From positions 372,001-436,000 of the forward strand of contig OZ037904.1 in NCBI GenBank assembly GCA_964035575.1: DNA of 64,000 nucleotides, given 5' to 3'. The notes under the pieces were generated by a model that made no database searches, was not told the DNA's origin, and was given only the letters and a program-made list of their open reading frames with translations. Shown here piece by piece: positions 22,500-32,522 of this stretch (position 1 is its first letter; each line of letters opens with the position of its first letter). This stretch comes from Rhynchopus sp. YZ270_cl-10 (taxonomy: Eukaryota > Euglenozoa > Diplonemea > Diplonemida > Diplonemidae). A program made the position numbers and the translations under genes.

Positions 22500-22835
22500 T
22501 TATTTATCCCTTTCCCCCCCCGCTTCATTTTTTGTGCATAGGATTATTTGGGCACCCGAATCCCCCCATTATTTTGTATTTTTTTAAGGGGTGGGAAGGT
22601 GACAAATGGGCACCTGGGTGGGTATACTAAATTTTTGTGTCCCCAGCACGCAGATCCTTAGTAAAGTACAGTCAAATGCTATCCCAGGGGGATAGGTTAT
22701 CCTGAAATAACCTATCCCAGGGGGATAGCATAACCTATCCCCGGGGATAGGTTATGCTATCCCCTGGGGGATGGCATATGCTATCCCCAAATATGCTATC
22801 CCAGCGAACCTATCCCCATACCCCTAGCCACAGTG
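22500..22835 (-). repeat. Right terminal inverted repeat
   Basis: Inverted copy of 20452-20787. The only difference noticed is at 22621-22629, GGGTATAC, where the left arm reads GTATCCCC on the opposite strand. Confidence 0.92.
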
Positions 22836-22837
22836 TA

Positions 22838-24044
22838 GAGCTAAAAAAGAACAAAGAATAAAAGGAGAAAGTGCCCCATGTGTAACCCCCTCTCGTAGAC
22901 CAACAAGAAACCGCAGTACGCGGCAGCAACAGGGAAGGGTGTTGCGGGCATGTGTACCAACAACGTTCAACCCGCTCTCTTGTCGTATTTAATCAATTTT
23001 CGAGTATTTTAAAATCAAAAAAAAAAGGTCGCTGGAAACACAGAAACGTTCTGACAGAAGAGTTGGTAGGTTGATCTAAGCTGTTCAGTGACCAAGTCTG
23101 AAGAAGAAAAAAACCCCCACATCGCCTATAGTTATCGCAGAAGAAACGTTGAAAGTGCAAAAACATCTCACCCAGGACACCACAGGACTTAGGCACTTTG
23201 AGCTAAAATCGCACAGCTAGCTTGAAACGCTCGACGCACACAAACACATCTGGCATTAAATGAATACTGTGTCCAATACATTGTAAAAAAAAGGGGAGGG
23301 GAGCACAGCTGAGAATAAGACTCGGGGACCCGGATCGGGGACCGGGTTATTCTCAGCCGGACTGGGACCTGGACCTGGACGGGGGGACCCGGCTTTTTCT
23401 CAGCTGTGGAGGGGAGGGGGGGAAATTTGATAAAATGCGAAGCCCTCTCGTGACTGTGTATTCTCGGTCCGAGGAAATGTTGAAACATTCGCTAACTTAC
23501 AGTTTGTTGTCTTGTGCGTGAGATTTTTTTTTTTTTTGGAAAAAAAAAAAAAACTTCTCCCCATCCCCAGCTGTTGTAAAGTGGTGTACAGAAAATCCCA
23601 CAAAATGGGATTTTTTTTTTCTTCAATTTTTTGGTTTTGCAGTATCGACACACTCCCACTACCTTTTTTGAGAAAAAGATCACAAAAAAAATGCATTTTG
23701 ACAAACAACCACATTTTTTGGTGTTGTTGTTTTTCTTCCCCTTTGATGACTTTTTGTATGTGTATGTCAAAAGCCCCTCCCTCTCCCCCCGACCCTAATA
23801 ACATAATTATATAACACCTCACCCACCCCCCCAACTTTTCCCATTTATTTCGCCTTTTTTGATAAATTGGTAGCAAAGATAGATGCCTTGAACGAAGCTT
23901 TCACTTTCTGTATCTGTGTACTGACCCCACCCACACACGCATCCTTTTTTTTCTTCTTTTATTTGAAACAGGGAGAATAAATGGACATTTCCTGGAAAAA
24001 AAACCCCCCCTTTTTTTCTCTTTTTTTTTGTCTTCATTTTAAAT
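22838..24044. other. Intergenic, no gene seen
   Basis: Contains a short R1 fragment (about 23436-23462), a G/C-rich segment at about 23318-23395 with repeated GGACC(C/T)GG units flanked by CTCAGC/GCTGAG motifs, and many A/T runs. Near 23862 is a diverged R5-type start (TTTTTTGATAAATTGGTAG). Confidence 0.55.
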
Positions 24045-26945
24045 TCACTCACCCCTGGGCTGAATAAAAATGATACCCCTTGCAACATCCGGGTTTGTTC
24101 TCACCGTCTGCGCCATCGTCCGCGGTGCGGGCTGGACATACACTCTTGTCGGGTCCACATCCTCCGCTACCTCCTCCTCATTGTCCTCTGCAGGAGCTAT
24201 AGCGAGTTTGTTCGGGAGCGCTGGGGCTTCTGGGATGGCAGGTTTGACCATCATGACGCGGGATGGCTGTTGGAGTTCTTCTTCTTCTGGTTGGGTGTTG
24301 TTTCCTGAAGAGAGGGCGGACGAGACTGCGGTGGAGACATGAGAGGCAGACATTGCGGTTGGGAGGTCATCTTTGCCGGCAGGAGGGAGTGGGGCTTTAG
24401 AAGGGATTGCGGGGATTGGGTTGTTCGGGAAGGATGGACGTCTTGCATCGCTTCGCGGAGAAGGTGAAGGGGAAGGTGCAACGGAAGACGGCGCGGTACG
24501 TGGTGACGCGGTGCTGTCGTCGTTGATGTTCTCCTCCGCATCGGGGTCGCGCTTCTTCTTCTTCTTCTTCTTTTTCTTTTCTGTAACCTCGCCCTGCTCT
24601 GACGCATCCCCTTCCGCATCCTTCTTCTTCTTCTTCTTTTTCTTCTTCTTCTTCTCCTCCCCTCCTTCCTCCCCTTCCCCATCCGCAATGCTCACAACCG
24701 ACTTCCTCTTTTTCTTCTTCGGTGTTTCTATCGGAGAAGACTCCTCCTCTGCTTCCCCTGGGACCGATACTGCGGAGGGGACCGGACGGGGTGGTGGGGC
24801 GGAGGTGGTGGGCACAGCTGGAGGTAATGCACGGGATTCGATCTTTACATGGACAATGGGCTCTTCTACGTCCTCGCTTGAGCTGTCCTCGGCAAATTCA
24901 TCTTCATAGTTTGGCTCAACATTTGCCTTTCCAATGGGAGGAATCGTTGACTGTGGTAAAGCAGGCATGGTGGCCGTCCTCCGCTCCTCCGTTTTAGGAA
25001 GTGAGGATTTCATTTCGTCAATCTCCGCTGCCCTCGCAGTCTCATCGATCATTGCTGTTAACGTTCCTGCGATGTATCCGGAGTCGGGTGTTGCGACTTC
25101 TTCCTCTTCCTTTGTTTCAACCGGCGGTGGTGGTGGTGGTGGTTGTGGTGTTTCAGTAGGTGGTCTCGGCGCGATTTCCTGCTTTATCTCCTCCGGAGGA
25201 AGCCCGGCTGTCATAATATGGTCAATCTCCGCTTTGTTTCTGGTGTACTCCTCAATAACCGCCCCCATCCCCTCCTCCAGCTTCTGAAGGTATTCCTTGA
25301 GGGCTGTCACCGCGAAGGACCACTCCACCATCTCCGCTGGCATCTCCTCCGGGGGCAGCACCTTTGCCGTGGTGGAGAGCGCCTCCCATTCTTCGTCGCT
25401 CCGTGGTTCTGAGACGTCTTTATAATATTTCCATGGTTCTTTGTATTCCGCGGAAGGGTCTAATTCCTGTTGTGCAAGCTCTGTCGCGTTGTCTCTCGCA
25501 AACCCTGCGATAATGCTGACAATCGAAGCATCCAATGGAGTTGACAGCGAAATCAGAGAATGCGCCCAGCGAAGCAAGGTGGTCGGCGCGTTTCTCTTAC
25601 AAATGTCAACTGCGAGGGTTCCATGCTGGTTTTCAAAGCAGTTTAAGAATTTTTGATAGAGCCCGCTTGCATCAGCGAAGAGCAGCGTTGCAATCAAAGA
25701 CACATTTGCTTCTCTCTCTTCGATGACAGTTTCGATGTTCCTCTCCACCTCTCTCGCATATTCAACGATAAGAGTCACATTAGAAGCCCATTCAGCAAGA
25801 CTCTTCTCATCCTGTTGCTCGCTGAGCTGTTCAACCACCGTGGTTGCTTCTGGGGTAAATGCAACGCAAGCGTCCATCCAGTCATCATCATCCAGCGCAG
25901 TGAAGCTTCTGATAAAGCAGGCAGCGCGGTTCAGCTTCACCCCTTCTGCCTGTAAAGTGCCAATTCTGCTTTTGTTCTTGCGGCCCACCTTAGGTGACAG
26001 TGCAGTCCGGTTTTGCTTGTATATGTTCGACAGAGAGTGAAGCAGGTCGTTCAGCATAGTAACGCTGTGGTCCTGTGTGAATGCTGTTAAGGCGTCCATA
26101 GAATTGGCCCATTTCTTGAGTTCCGGGTATGCCGTGCTGTTCAACACCTCTGCCCCAATTTTGCGCAGTTTTTCGGTGAAATTCACCTCCATCCAGTCTT
26201 CGTGGACTAATACCTGGGGGTCCTTCAGTTTGATGTCGCCGAGGATAGCGTTGGTCGCTGCCTTTAGCGTAGAGTATTCTGTGGCTAACTCCATGGCATC
26301 CGCGTCGGATGCACCATTTTGGAGTTTTTCGAGAATTGCCGCCATTTTTGCTTCATTTGTCCGCACTTCAGCCTCCATTCTGTTAAACTCTTCTTGAGGT
26401 AATAGACTCCCCCTTCGTGGTGAAGCAGAAGGCGACCCTGGACGAGAAGACGGCGCAGACGCATCCTTCTTCGCCGCCCCCACATCCGCAAGCGCCAAAA
26501 GCATCGTTGTGATCTCCTCCCTGCAGGACCGGTAGTTCAACGCAATGATTTCGATGCCCTTGTACTGAATTTCTCCGATTTTTGCGCGCTCCTCGGCGTC
26601 CGTCGTGCTTTGCGCGGCTAGCTGAACCAACTGCATTGCGACCAACGCTTTTGCCCAAGGAATAATCTTTAGTGCATCCGGTGTGAACTGCATCTCCGTC
26701 GCATCTGGGTTGCGTTTTGCTGCGTTGAAATGCTCCATCAACATCCCAGCGAGGTCCAAATGTTTGTCCGTAAAGCACTCCTGATACAAATCCTGCATCA
26801 TCGTGTCCAGCTCGCTTCTCGCCTGCGCCTCCTTCATGCGCTCCTCTTCAGTCATATTGTCGAATAAGTGTTTATACCGATCTTCATCTAAGGCATCCTG
26901 CTCAGTCATAAGAGCAGACAACATGTCTGGGTCAAGCTGTGCCAT
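24045..26945 (-). CDS. Large helical protein with C-terminal poly-Lys and Pro-rich region (unknown function)
   Basis: Start taken at ATG 26943-26945 (MAQLDPDMLSALMTEQDALD), giving 966 aa; the open frame further upstream is hydrophobic leader without coding character. Residues 1 to about 560 look all-helical, with a recurring motif of Trp followed by Ala/Ser and hydrophobics at intervals of 80-120 aa (IIPWAKALVAM, LKKWANSMDAL, LAEWASNVTLI, LLRWAHSLISL, MVEWSFAVTAL). This spacing recalls tandem helical bundles such as those of vinculin/catenin-type scaffolds, but I cannot claim homology. The C-terminal about 400 aa are disordered, with a run of eight Pro, acidic stretches and two poly-Lys runs (11 and 10 Lys). 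Coiled scaffolding or cytoskeletal adaptor work is plausible. No intron seen. Confidence 0.8.
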   Translation of the reverse strand: MAQLDPDMLSALMTEQDALDEDRYKHLFDNMTEEERMKEAQARSELDTMMQDLYQECFTDKHLDLAGMLMEHFNAAKRNPDATEMQFTPDALKIIPWAKALVAMQLVQLAAQSTTDAEERAKIGEIQYKGIEIIALNYRSCREEITTMLLALADVGAAKKDASAPSSRPGSPSASPRRGSLLPQEEFNRMEAEVRTNEAKMAAILEKLQNGASDADAMELATEYSTLKAATNAILGDIKLKDPQVLVHEDWMEVNFTEKLRKIGAEVLNSTAYPELKKWANSMDALTAFTQDHSVTMLNDLLHSLSNIYKQNRTALSPKVGRKNKSRIGTLQAEGVKLNRAACFIRSFTALDDDDWMDACVAFTPEATTVVEQLSEQQDEKSLAEWASNVTLIVEYAREVERNIETVIEEREANVSLIATLLFADASGLYQKFLNCFENQHGTLAVDICKRNAPTTLLRWAHSLISLSTPLDASIVSIIAGFARDNATELAQQELDPSAEYKEPWKYYKDVSEPRSDEEWEALSTTAKVLPPEEMPAEMVEWSFAVTALKEYLQKLEEGMGAVIEEYTRNKAEIDHIMTAGLPPEEIKQEIAPRPPTETPQPPPPPPPVETKEEEEVATPDSGYIAGTLTAMIDETARAAEIDEMKSSLPKTEERRTATMPALPQSTIPPIGKANVEPNYEDEFAEDSSSEDVEEPIVHVKIESRALPPAVPTTSAPPPRPVPSAVSVPGEAEEESSPIETPKKKKRKSVVSIADGEGEEGGEEKKKKKKKKKKKDAEGDASEQGEVTEKKKKKKKKKRDPDAEENINDDSTASPRTAPSSVAPSPSPSPRSDARRPSFPNNPIPAIPSKAPLPPAGKDDLPTAMSASHVSTAVSSALSSGNNTQPEEEELQQPSRVMMVKPAIPEAPALPNKLAIAPAEDNEEEVAEDVDPTRVYVQPAPRTMAQTVRTNPDVARGIIFIQPRGE

Positions 26946-28885
26946 TGTTGCTTTGAGGGGAAAGAAAAAGAGAAGAAGATAGGGTGCGGTGTGAAAAGGG
27001 GGGAGATGCGTGTCCCACACACAGCTCTGCACCCTGTGTGGGGGTGGGGGTGAGCGGTGAGGGGAGGGGTGGAGGAGAGGGTTACCGTAACCCGAGAAAT
27101 GTGAAGGAAACGATAAAAAAAACGTTCAATTTTTTGGGGCGTTCCTTAAGTAGTATCGTTTATGGTACAGTATCGTGGCTTAAACTTTCCTCGGTTAACG
27201 TATTTGAGTGGTAGGTGAAGTGTGTAATAATGTATTGCCGGCATAATTATGACTCATGAAACCACAAGTTGTTTAAACAAGTCAAGTCATTTACTACATT
27301 GTAGTGTAGCGTGAAAGCTAAACCGAGGGAATAAAAGGAGGTATCAAGTTTGAGGTGGGGGATTTTGCTTTATTTTTTTTGTAATTAAAAACACAGTGTT
27401 GACGAGTTACGGTGAATTGCACGGAGGAAAAGGGGGGGTTTGCAAAAGAAAAAAGACGCATCAGAACTTTAGGACGTCTTGAAAAAAAAGAGAAAATGGT
27501 GTGGAAAGGTTTTTTGGGAAATGTCGGGTTGGCTCCAAGTCTTTTCAGAAAAAAGAAAGTGGCAACTAGAACACACCCTGTGTCTCCTGACGATAAAGAC
27601 AGCAGTGGCTGGATAAGGGAGGGGGGAAAAAAACACATGAATTGCACCTCTCCCTGGACACGCATCATCCTCTGTCAAGGTTCGTAGATATGTATTTCAA
27701 CATATGCAATCAATACATTGATAGCATAGGAGGAGGGAAACAAACCTTGAAAGATGAGCAGGCTTCACTGGGAGGACCTTCATATATTAGCACACAGCGG
27801 GGAATGCTGTGTAGGCAACAAAGGGGGGAAAAGGGATAAGAGAAAAAGCGAACGTATTTGATACTCTGCTGCTTTTAGTGAAGAACTGCCACACACAGAC
27901 AGACCCTTGCAATGGGCGCGATACCCCCTTAGCACAACGATGTATCAAGCAAAGAAAAGAGTAGTTGAAACGTGCTAAACACATCTCAGTGGGACGTGGG
28001 GTGGTCCGTACCGTAAGAGAACGGAGAGAAGAAAATCGCAGTTGAAACGTACTTAACACAAATGAAAAAAGTCGAAAGGTGAATCTGTGTGCAGACACAT
28101 CTAAAAAAGGAAGTGCAGATTGCACAACTGCAGCAACACAAACCCGAGGCAACTACACTGCCTCCAACAATTTATCAAAAAAGGAAAAAAGCAAAAAGGT
28201 ATCGTTAATAAGGTACACCTCAGCCTGAGCCCTGCTTACCGTTACCTTAAAACAAGAGTGCCCCTTTTTTAACTCCCATACAATGGGCCTGTTGGGGGAG
28301 AGCAAAAAAAAAACGTTGAAACTGATTTATATCAGTATATTTTCCATTCAGGAGAACAGAACCCATGAGGGTGTAACAAAAAAAAAAAAAAAAAAACGTT
28401 GGTAGGACAGAAGAGCAAAGCTTATAACTGTACACACACTCTCTCTCTCTCTCTTTTAGAATACTATTAATTCATATACATTCTTTTCTTAGCGAAACAA
28501 AAAGAATGCAAAGAATATTAGAACAATGTTTTCCACTTGGCACACCCTGCTGCTTAGTCACCTACAACAAAAAAAGTGAGTTTTTGATAACGTGACAGAA
28601 ACCTCAAGGCGGATGCAGGCACATCCCGTACCACCTCTCCGTCACTATCGCACAACAAAAAGAGAACCCCTCACCGGATACCGAACGAGGGCACCTGGTT
28701 CTCCAGTGAGGGGGGGAAAAGATACATTCAATTATCGGTAGCTAGCACAAAAAAAGAAGTTACATGAACTGGTCAAAGCAAAGTACAAAAAACTGACCAG
28801 CACCTAAAAATTTTTTTGCCTCTCCAGTACACAGAACCTTAGTAACGTTAGTCACCAAAAATGAACACATCCCCCCGACCCTCAC
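26946..28885. other. Intergenic with R5/R7-type repeats
   Basis: No gene seen. About 27960-27995 carries an R7 copy (GTTGAAACGTGCTAAACACA, then TCTCAGT). About 28101-28175 is the one clear inverted R5-type copy. (CT) and A-runs lie near 28370-28455. Near 28600 is a diverged R4 copy (AACCTCAAGGCGGATGCAGG). Confidence 0.55.
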
Positions 28886-30349
28886 TCAACACACACCACT
28901 CCCTTTGCTCAGTGGGTATACCACGAAGGCGTAGGATACATTCGTTAGGGTCAACGGTGCAGATGCTGGCACGACCTGCGGCACCATCTCCTCTGTTTCC
29001 GCTGTCAGCAGCGCACCGTTGAGATACACCTGCGTGGCGTTTATGAAAGGCGCTGTCATGTGGTATTCCAGCCGGGTTGGACCCTTTACTGCCGGAAGAT
29101 CCACTGCGAGGGAAGTATTCCCAAAGTTCATGAGCAAGAACGTCACGTTAGCGCCTCCACCTCCTCCTCCACCTCCACCTCGAGTGCAATGAGCCCACAC
29201 CCTTAGTGATTCATCACCCGATGTTGCCTGCAACACAGTAGGACCCATCAAACGGTGGAAGAGAAGTGCTCCAAAAAAGTCAGGGTTGGGTGCATTATTT
29301 CTGTGGTCAATGAGCTCGTAGTTCCCACCGATGAGGGTCTGCCTGCAGAAGGCACCATGCCCCGCTGCAGCAAACCCACCGAGGGAGTCGAGGTACCAGA
29401 AGGCGTAGAGAAAGCGGTTAGAGGTGCCGTTGTGGCCGCTGTTCGCGGCGCCCCCGCTTTCGCCCATCCAGACCCCTACTGCACCGGAGGAAACGTTCCG
29501 CGCCAGCACCGACGCATTGCGTGCCACCCCAATCCAAGCATCGTGCTGCCTCGGGCTCATCACATTCCCTTCCAGCTTAGGGTTCTGGTAGCTCTCCCCC
29601 AATGGGTAGTTATGCCACGACACTGCGTGCACCACATCCTTCACCAATGGAATCAATTCTGCAAAGAACCCCTCCGGAAAGCCTTTTTCATCCGGCGCGA
29701 CTATCTTCGGCATTGTCAACCCCGAACCATTGTACGCAGTACTAATAGCGTCGTGAAGCTGCCGAATCCCTCTTGCAAAAACAGTGGCATTGTAGCCTAA
29801 GGCATTGCCGAATTCAAAGGCGAATATGTTGGTATGCTTCTTCGCGACAGTGTAACGCATAAGAGCTAACGCATTGGAGGGGTCCCAATCCTTGGTAGGT
29901 GAGGAAGAACGACCGTAGTTTGCGTCAATTCCAAAGAGGATTGTAGCGTTGGATTTTTTGGCAAAGTCGTTGATAGTATCCCATCGGTTCATATGCAGGC
30001 AGCCTCCGTGAAACCACGTTGCGTTGGTAGGTGGGAGAGGGGTGTAGCCAGTACATTCAGAGAAATTTCCTGTGTCATAGACAATTTGGTCAGCAAGAGA
30101 GCCCCCGATGCGCAGATGGACACCATCGAAAGAGGAGAGAAGCCGTATCAAGTCAGGGTCCTCCAGGTTGCTCGATAACACGCCGGCATCTCCCCAAGGG
30201 CAGACCCCCCAGTTGCATTTGTTCGAGGGCCACCAATCCATATTGACACACACAAACTGCTCCTCTGTGACTGAAACTGCGGTGCTCACATCCACATCCA
30301 CATCGACACCGGAAATACTGAGGACAGCAAACACCGCTGTGATTGCCAT
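28886..30349 (-). CDS. GH79 heparanase-like secreted protein lacking the canonical acid/base Glu
   Basis: Glycoside hydrolase of the GH79 (heparanase/beta-glucuronidase) family, 487 aa from ATG 30349. The first about 14 residues (MAITAVFAVLSISG) can serve as a short signal peptide, and many N-x-S/T sites follow. Family landmarks: LRIGGSLADQIVYD (residues 79-92), the WHNYPL strand (245-250) and the nucleophile motif VWMGESGGAANSG with Glu297. At the acid/base motif, family members have G-N-E; here it is FEFGNALGYN, with Ala183 (codon GCC at 29801-29803). The protein may therefore be a non-catalytic carbohydrate binder, or use another acid. The C-terminal beta-domain is present with a Gly-rich linker (run of nine Gly). 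It acts in the secretory path or outside the cell. A truncated R2 repeat lies about 155 bp upstream. Confidence 0.85.
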   Translation of the reverse strand: MAITAVFAVLSISGVDVDVDVSTAVSVTEEQFVCVNMDWWPSNKCNWGVCPWGDAGVLSSNLEDPDLIRLLSSFDGVHLRIGGSLADQIVYDTGNFSECTGYTPLPPTNATWFHGGCLHMNRWDTINDFAKKSNATILFGIDANYGRSSSPTKDWDPSNALALMRYTVAKKHTNIFAFEFGNALGYNATVFARGIRQLHDAISTAYNGSGLTMPKIVAPDEKGFPEGFFAELIPLVKDVVHAVSWHNYPLGESYQNPKLEGNVMSPRQHDAWIGVARNASVLARNVSSGAVGVWMGESGGAANSGHNGTSNRFLYAFWYLDSLGGFAAAGHGAFCRQTLIGGNYELIDHRNNAPNPDFFGALLFHRLMGPTVLQATSGDESLRVWAHCTRGGGGGGGGGANVTFLLMNFGNTSLAVDLPAVKGPTRLEYHMTAPFINATQVYLNGALLTAETEEMVPQVVPASAPLTLTNVSYAFVVYPLSKGSGVC

Positions 30350-30872
30350 ATGAGGAAGGGGGGTTTGTTTTTTGTCACAGTGTGTAATATATATTCTGTG
30401 GTGATACTTTGCGATACGCTCCCACTGACCTGGCCGTGAAGAGGAAACCTCTTTGAGGCCAAAAAAAGGTTGAGTGACGGCTGTTTTCAAAATGGAAGAA
30501 ATGTAAAGCTTCGTGTTTAGTTACCTTCAAAAAAAGGGGGTGGTAGTGTCAATTATTTTTCATGTATTCAACAATACACTTCTATTTGCCGTTACAACAG
30601 GATCTACAAAAGCGGCCATCAGACACCATCAGATGGTCTGTACGACACACACATTTTTCCCTTCAACAGCTTTCATTTTCGACGTTGTCTTCAATTTACG
30701 GACCAGCAGAACAGGGAAAAACACTTAACACACACTATTCAATTCTCTTTTGCAATCCAATCACTCAAACCATTACTCAAAAAGACCTTTGGGTAGATTG
30801 CACAAAGTCTAAAAAATGCACCTTTGGAAGCTAACAACACACACCGTCATCTCCTCTCGACTCCCATCCATT

Positions 30873-32522
30873 CTACAGGAGGCGGGCCACATGCTCTGGT
30901 TTTGCGTTACTTTCGCTGACACTCCCTTGCTCTGGGGAGAGTCCTTCCTCCTCCTCCTCCTCCCCCTCCTCACCTACACCCTCTTCTTCCACATTTTCAA
31001 TGTTTTCCACGGGTTCATCACCAACCGCTAGCTTTGCCTCGAGAAGGCGTCTGATAAGAACATTTTTCGTCCCTGTAGTTGGCTCGCCATGATCCAAAAG
31101 AAGGCCACGCATATCAGCCACCGTCATAGTCGCAACATTGGCACCCTTCCGGTCCATCAAAAGACGACGATGTTTTGTCATATTCCCATGCAACGAGGCG
31201 CGGAGTTTTTCAACCTGTTTGATAGGGGCGGACATATCCTTTACGTTTTGCGCAGCTTCTTCTAAATAGGATAGGTATTTTGTCTTTTCGTCTGGATTGA
31301 ACAATTCAATGCTTTTTGATGCACCTACAACCATGCTGATAGCGCCTTTAAGCTTGAACGGCTCTGCCAGGACGTTGTGGAGGTATACGATGGGTTTGCG
31401 CTCAGAGGTAATCTCGAGGTACATATCTTCGACCCCTACGATACCACTGCGCAGAGAAACCATAATACCACCGTGCGCATCCTGGACTTCTACGTCGCGG
31501 GCCAGGCTTGACCGTCTGTCTTTCGGAACAGAACCCTCATAGTTGCGGACCTCTAGCAATATCACTATTGTGCCTACGGTGATTTTGATGTCTGCGCTGT
31601 GCTTTGTCCCTGAGGTTTTTTCGATGGCGCAGGCGCCGTAGTGTTCGCTGAGGAAGTCGAGGACCCAGCGTTCGCCTTCGGCGCCCTTGGCTACCTGGTG
31701 TTTGTCAGCTTGGATAATGTTGGTAAGGTCCTGAATGGAGGTGTTCACCCGGTCCCCGAAGGTTTCGGCAAGGAGTTCGTGTGATTTGCTGCTGGCGCGT
31801 TGCTTTTCGAGTTCGAGACGGTGTTCGGAGCGGAGCTTGTCGAGTTTGGTGTCGGAGGAGGATTGGAGGATGGCCTTTTCGTTGTGGAGGGCGGTGATCT
31901 CAGCGTGGTGCTTCATGTGGGCACGTTCGAGTTCGTTCTTGTGGGAGTGTTGGGTGGTGGTGAGGTTGTTGGTCAGCGTGCTGATCTCGTGTTGTGCCTC
32001 CGTGAGGAGCCGGTTCTTCTCTGATGTGGCCTCCTTGAGATCGGTTTGTAGGCGTTGTTCGATCTGTTCGTAACGGTGTTTCAGCTCTGTCTGTGCAAGT
32101 TCGTTCCCCAGCTTTGCTGCCTCCAGCGCCCGTTTGTCCTCTACCCGGTCCACGTCGTGCTTTTGCAATAACATTTCGATTTTGTTCTGATGCTCCCCCT
32201 TAAGGCGTTCAATATCTAAGGAACCCTTTTCGACAAGAGCGGAGAGCGTGCGGTGCTCAGTTTGAAGCTGCTCTGCAGTGTGCTCCGCCTTCTCTTTGAA
32301 CGCCGTGAGCACGTTGTGGTGTGTGCTCGCAAGCTTCTCCTCGGCTGTGTGCACTGCCTGCAGAACGGTGTTGCGGTTCTCACTGTTCAGCCGCGCTTCC
32401 ACCGCAGCCACAGCGGCCTGCACGGACTGTGTGTGCACACCCATTGTCATAAAATACGCATTTTCATGATAACGCTCTGTTGCCTGTATACAGCTCCGTG
32501 CAAATACCCACAGAGGCCTCAT
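30873..32522 (-). CDS. Coiled coil - PD-(D/E)XK nuclease-like - SAP domain protein
   Basis: 549 aa, single exon, start at ATG 32522 (a later Met at residue 25 or 27 is possible). Residues about 40-250 are a long charged coiled coil. Residues about 279-380 fit a restriction-endonuclease fold: GAEGERWVLDF (Glu284), HSADIKI (Asp311), VILLEVRNY (Glu324, Arg326) and GGIMVSLRSGI. The usual catalytic E-x-K reads E-x-R, so activity is uncertain. Residues about 466-497 (MTVADMRGLLLDHGEPTTGT, then LIRRLLEAK) match a SAP domain, a DNA-binding helix-extended loop-helix. An acidic tail follows. The nuclease part resembles coiled-coil nucleases common in giant viruses and phages; this is from memory, not a search. 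It reads as an intact host gene. Role could be DNA tethering, repair or defence. Confidence 0.75.
   Translation of the reverse strand: MRPLWVFARSCIQATERYHENAYFMTMGVHTQSVQAAVAAVEARLNSENRNTVLQAVHTAEEKLASTHHNVLTAFKEKAEHTAEQLQTEHRTLSALVEKGSLDIERLKGEHQNKIEMLLQKHDVDRVEDKRALEAAKLGNELAQTELKHRYEQIEQRLQTDLKEATSEKNRLLTEAQHEISTLTNNLTTTQHSHKNELERAHMKHHAEITALHNEKAILQSSSDTKLDKLRSEHRLELEKQRASSKSHELLAETFGDRVNTSIQDLTNIIQADKHQVAKGAEGERWVLDFLSEHYGACAIEKTSGTKHSADIKITVGTIVILLEVRNYEGSVPKDRRSSLARDVEVQDAHGGIMVSLRSGIVGVEDMYLEITSERKPIVYLHNVLAEPFKLKGAISMVVGASKSIELFNPDEKTKYLSYLEEAAQNVKDMSAPIKQVEKLRASLHGNMTKHRRLLMDRKGANVATMTVADMRGLLLDHGEPTTGTKNVLIRRLLEAKLAVGDEPVENIENVEEEGVGEEGEEEEEEGLSPEQGSVSESNAKPEHVARLL

Larger units (their letters stand above)
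20452..22835 (+). mobile_element. 2.4-kb DNA transposon with 336-bp terminal inverted repeats
   Basis: The two ends, 20452-20787 and 22500-22835, are inverted copies of each other over 336 bp, with one mismatch seen on reading. They begin CACTGTGGCTAGGGGTATGG and are flanked by TA on both sides (20450-20451, 22836-22837), consistent with a TA target duplication. Each end is itself full of short palindromic units around GGGGATAG and CTATCCCC (for example ATAACCTATCCCCGGGGATA). The interior carries a + strand coding region (21130-22295) and an internal inverted repeat (21028-21176). The near-identity of the ends implies a recent insertion. The TA duplication fits Tc1/mariner-like elements and the long subrepeated ends fit foldback elements, but the proteins show no DDE/D signature I can recognise. 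Confidence 0.93.

Noticed and set aside
24373-24909. + strand Ser/Phe-rich frame
   Set aside because: Antisense of the Lys/Glu-rich tail of the helical protein.
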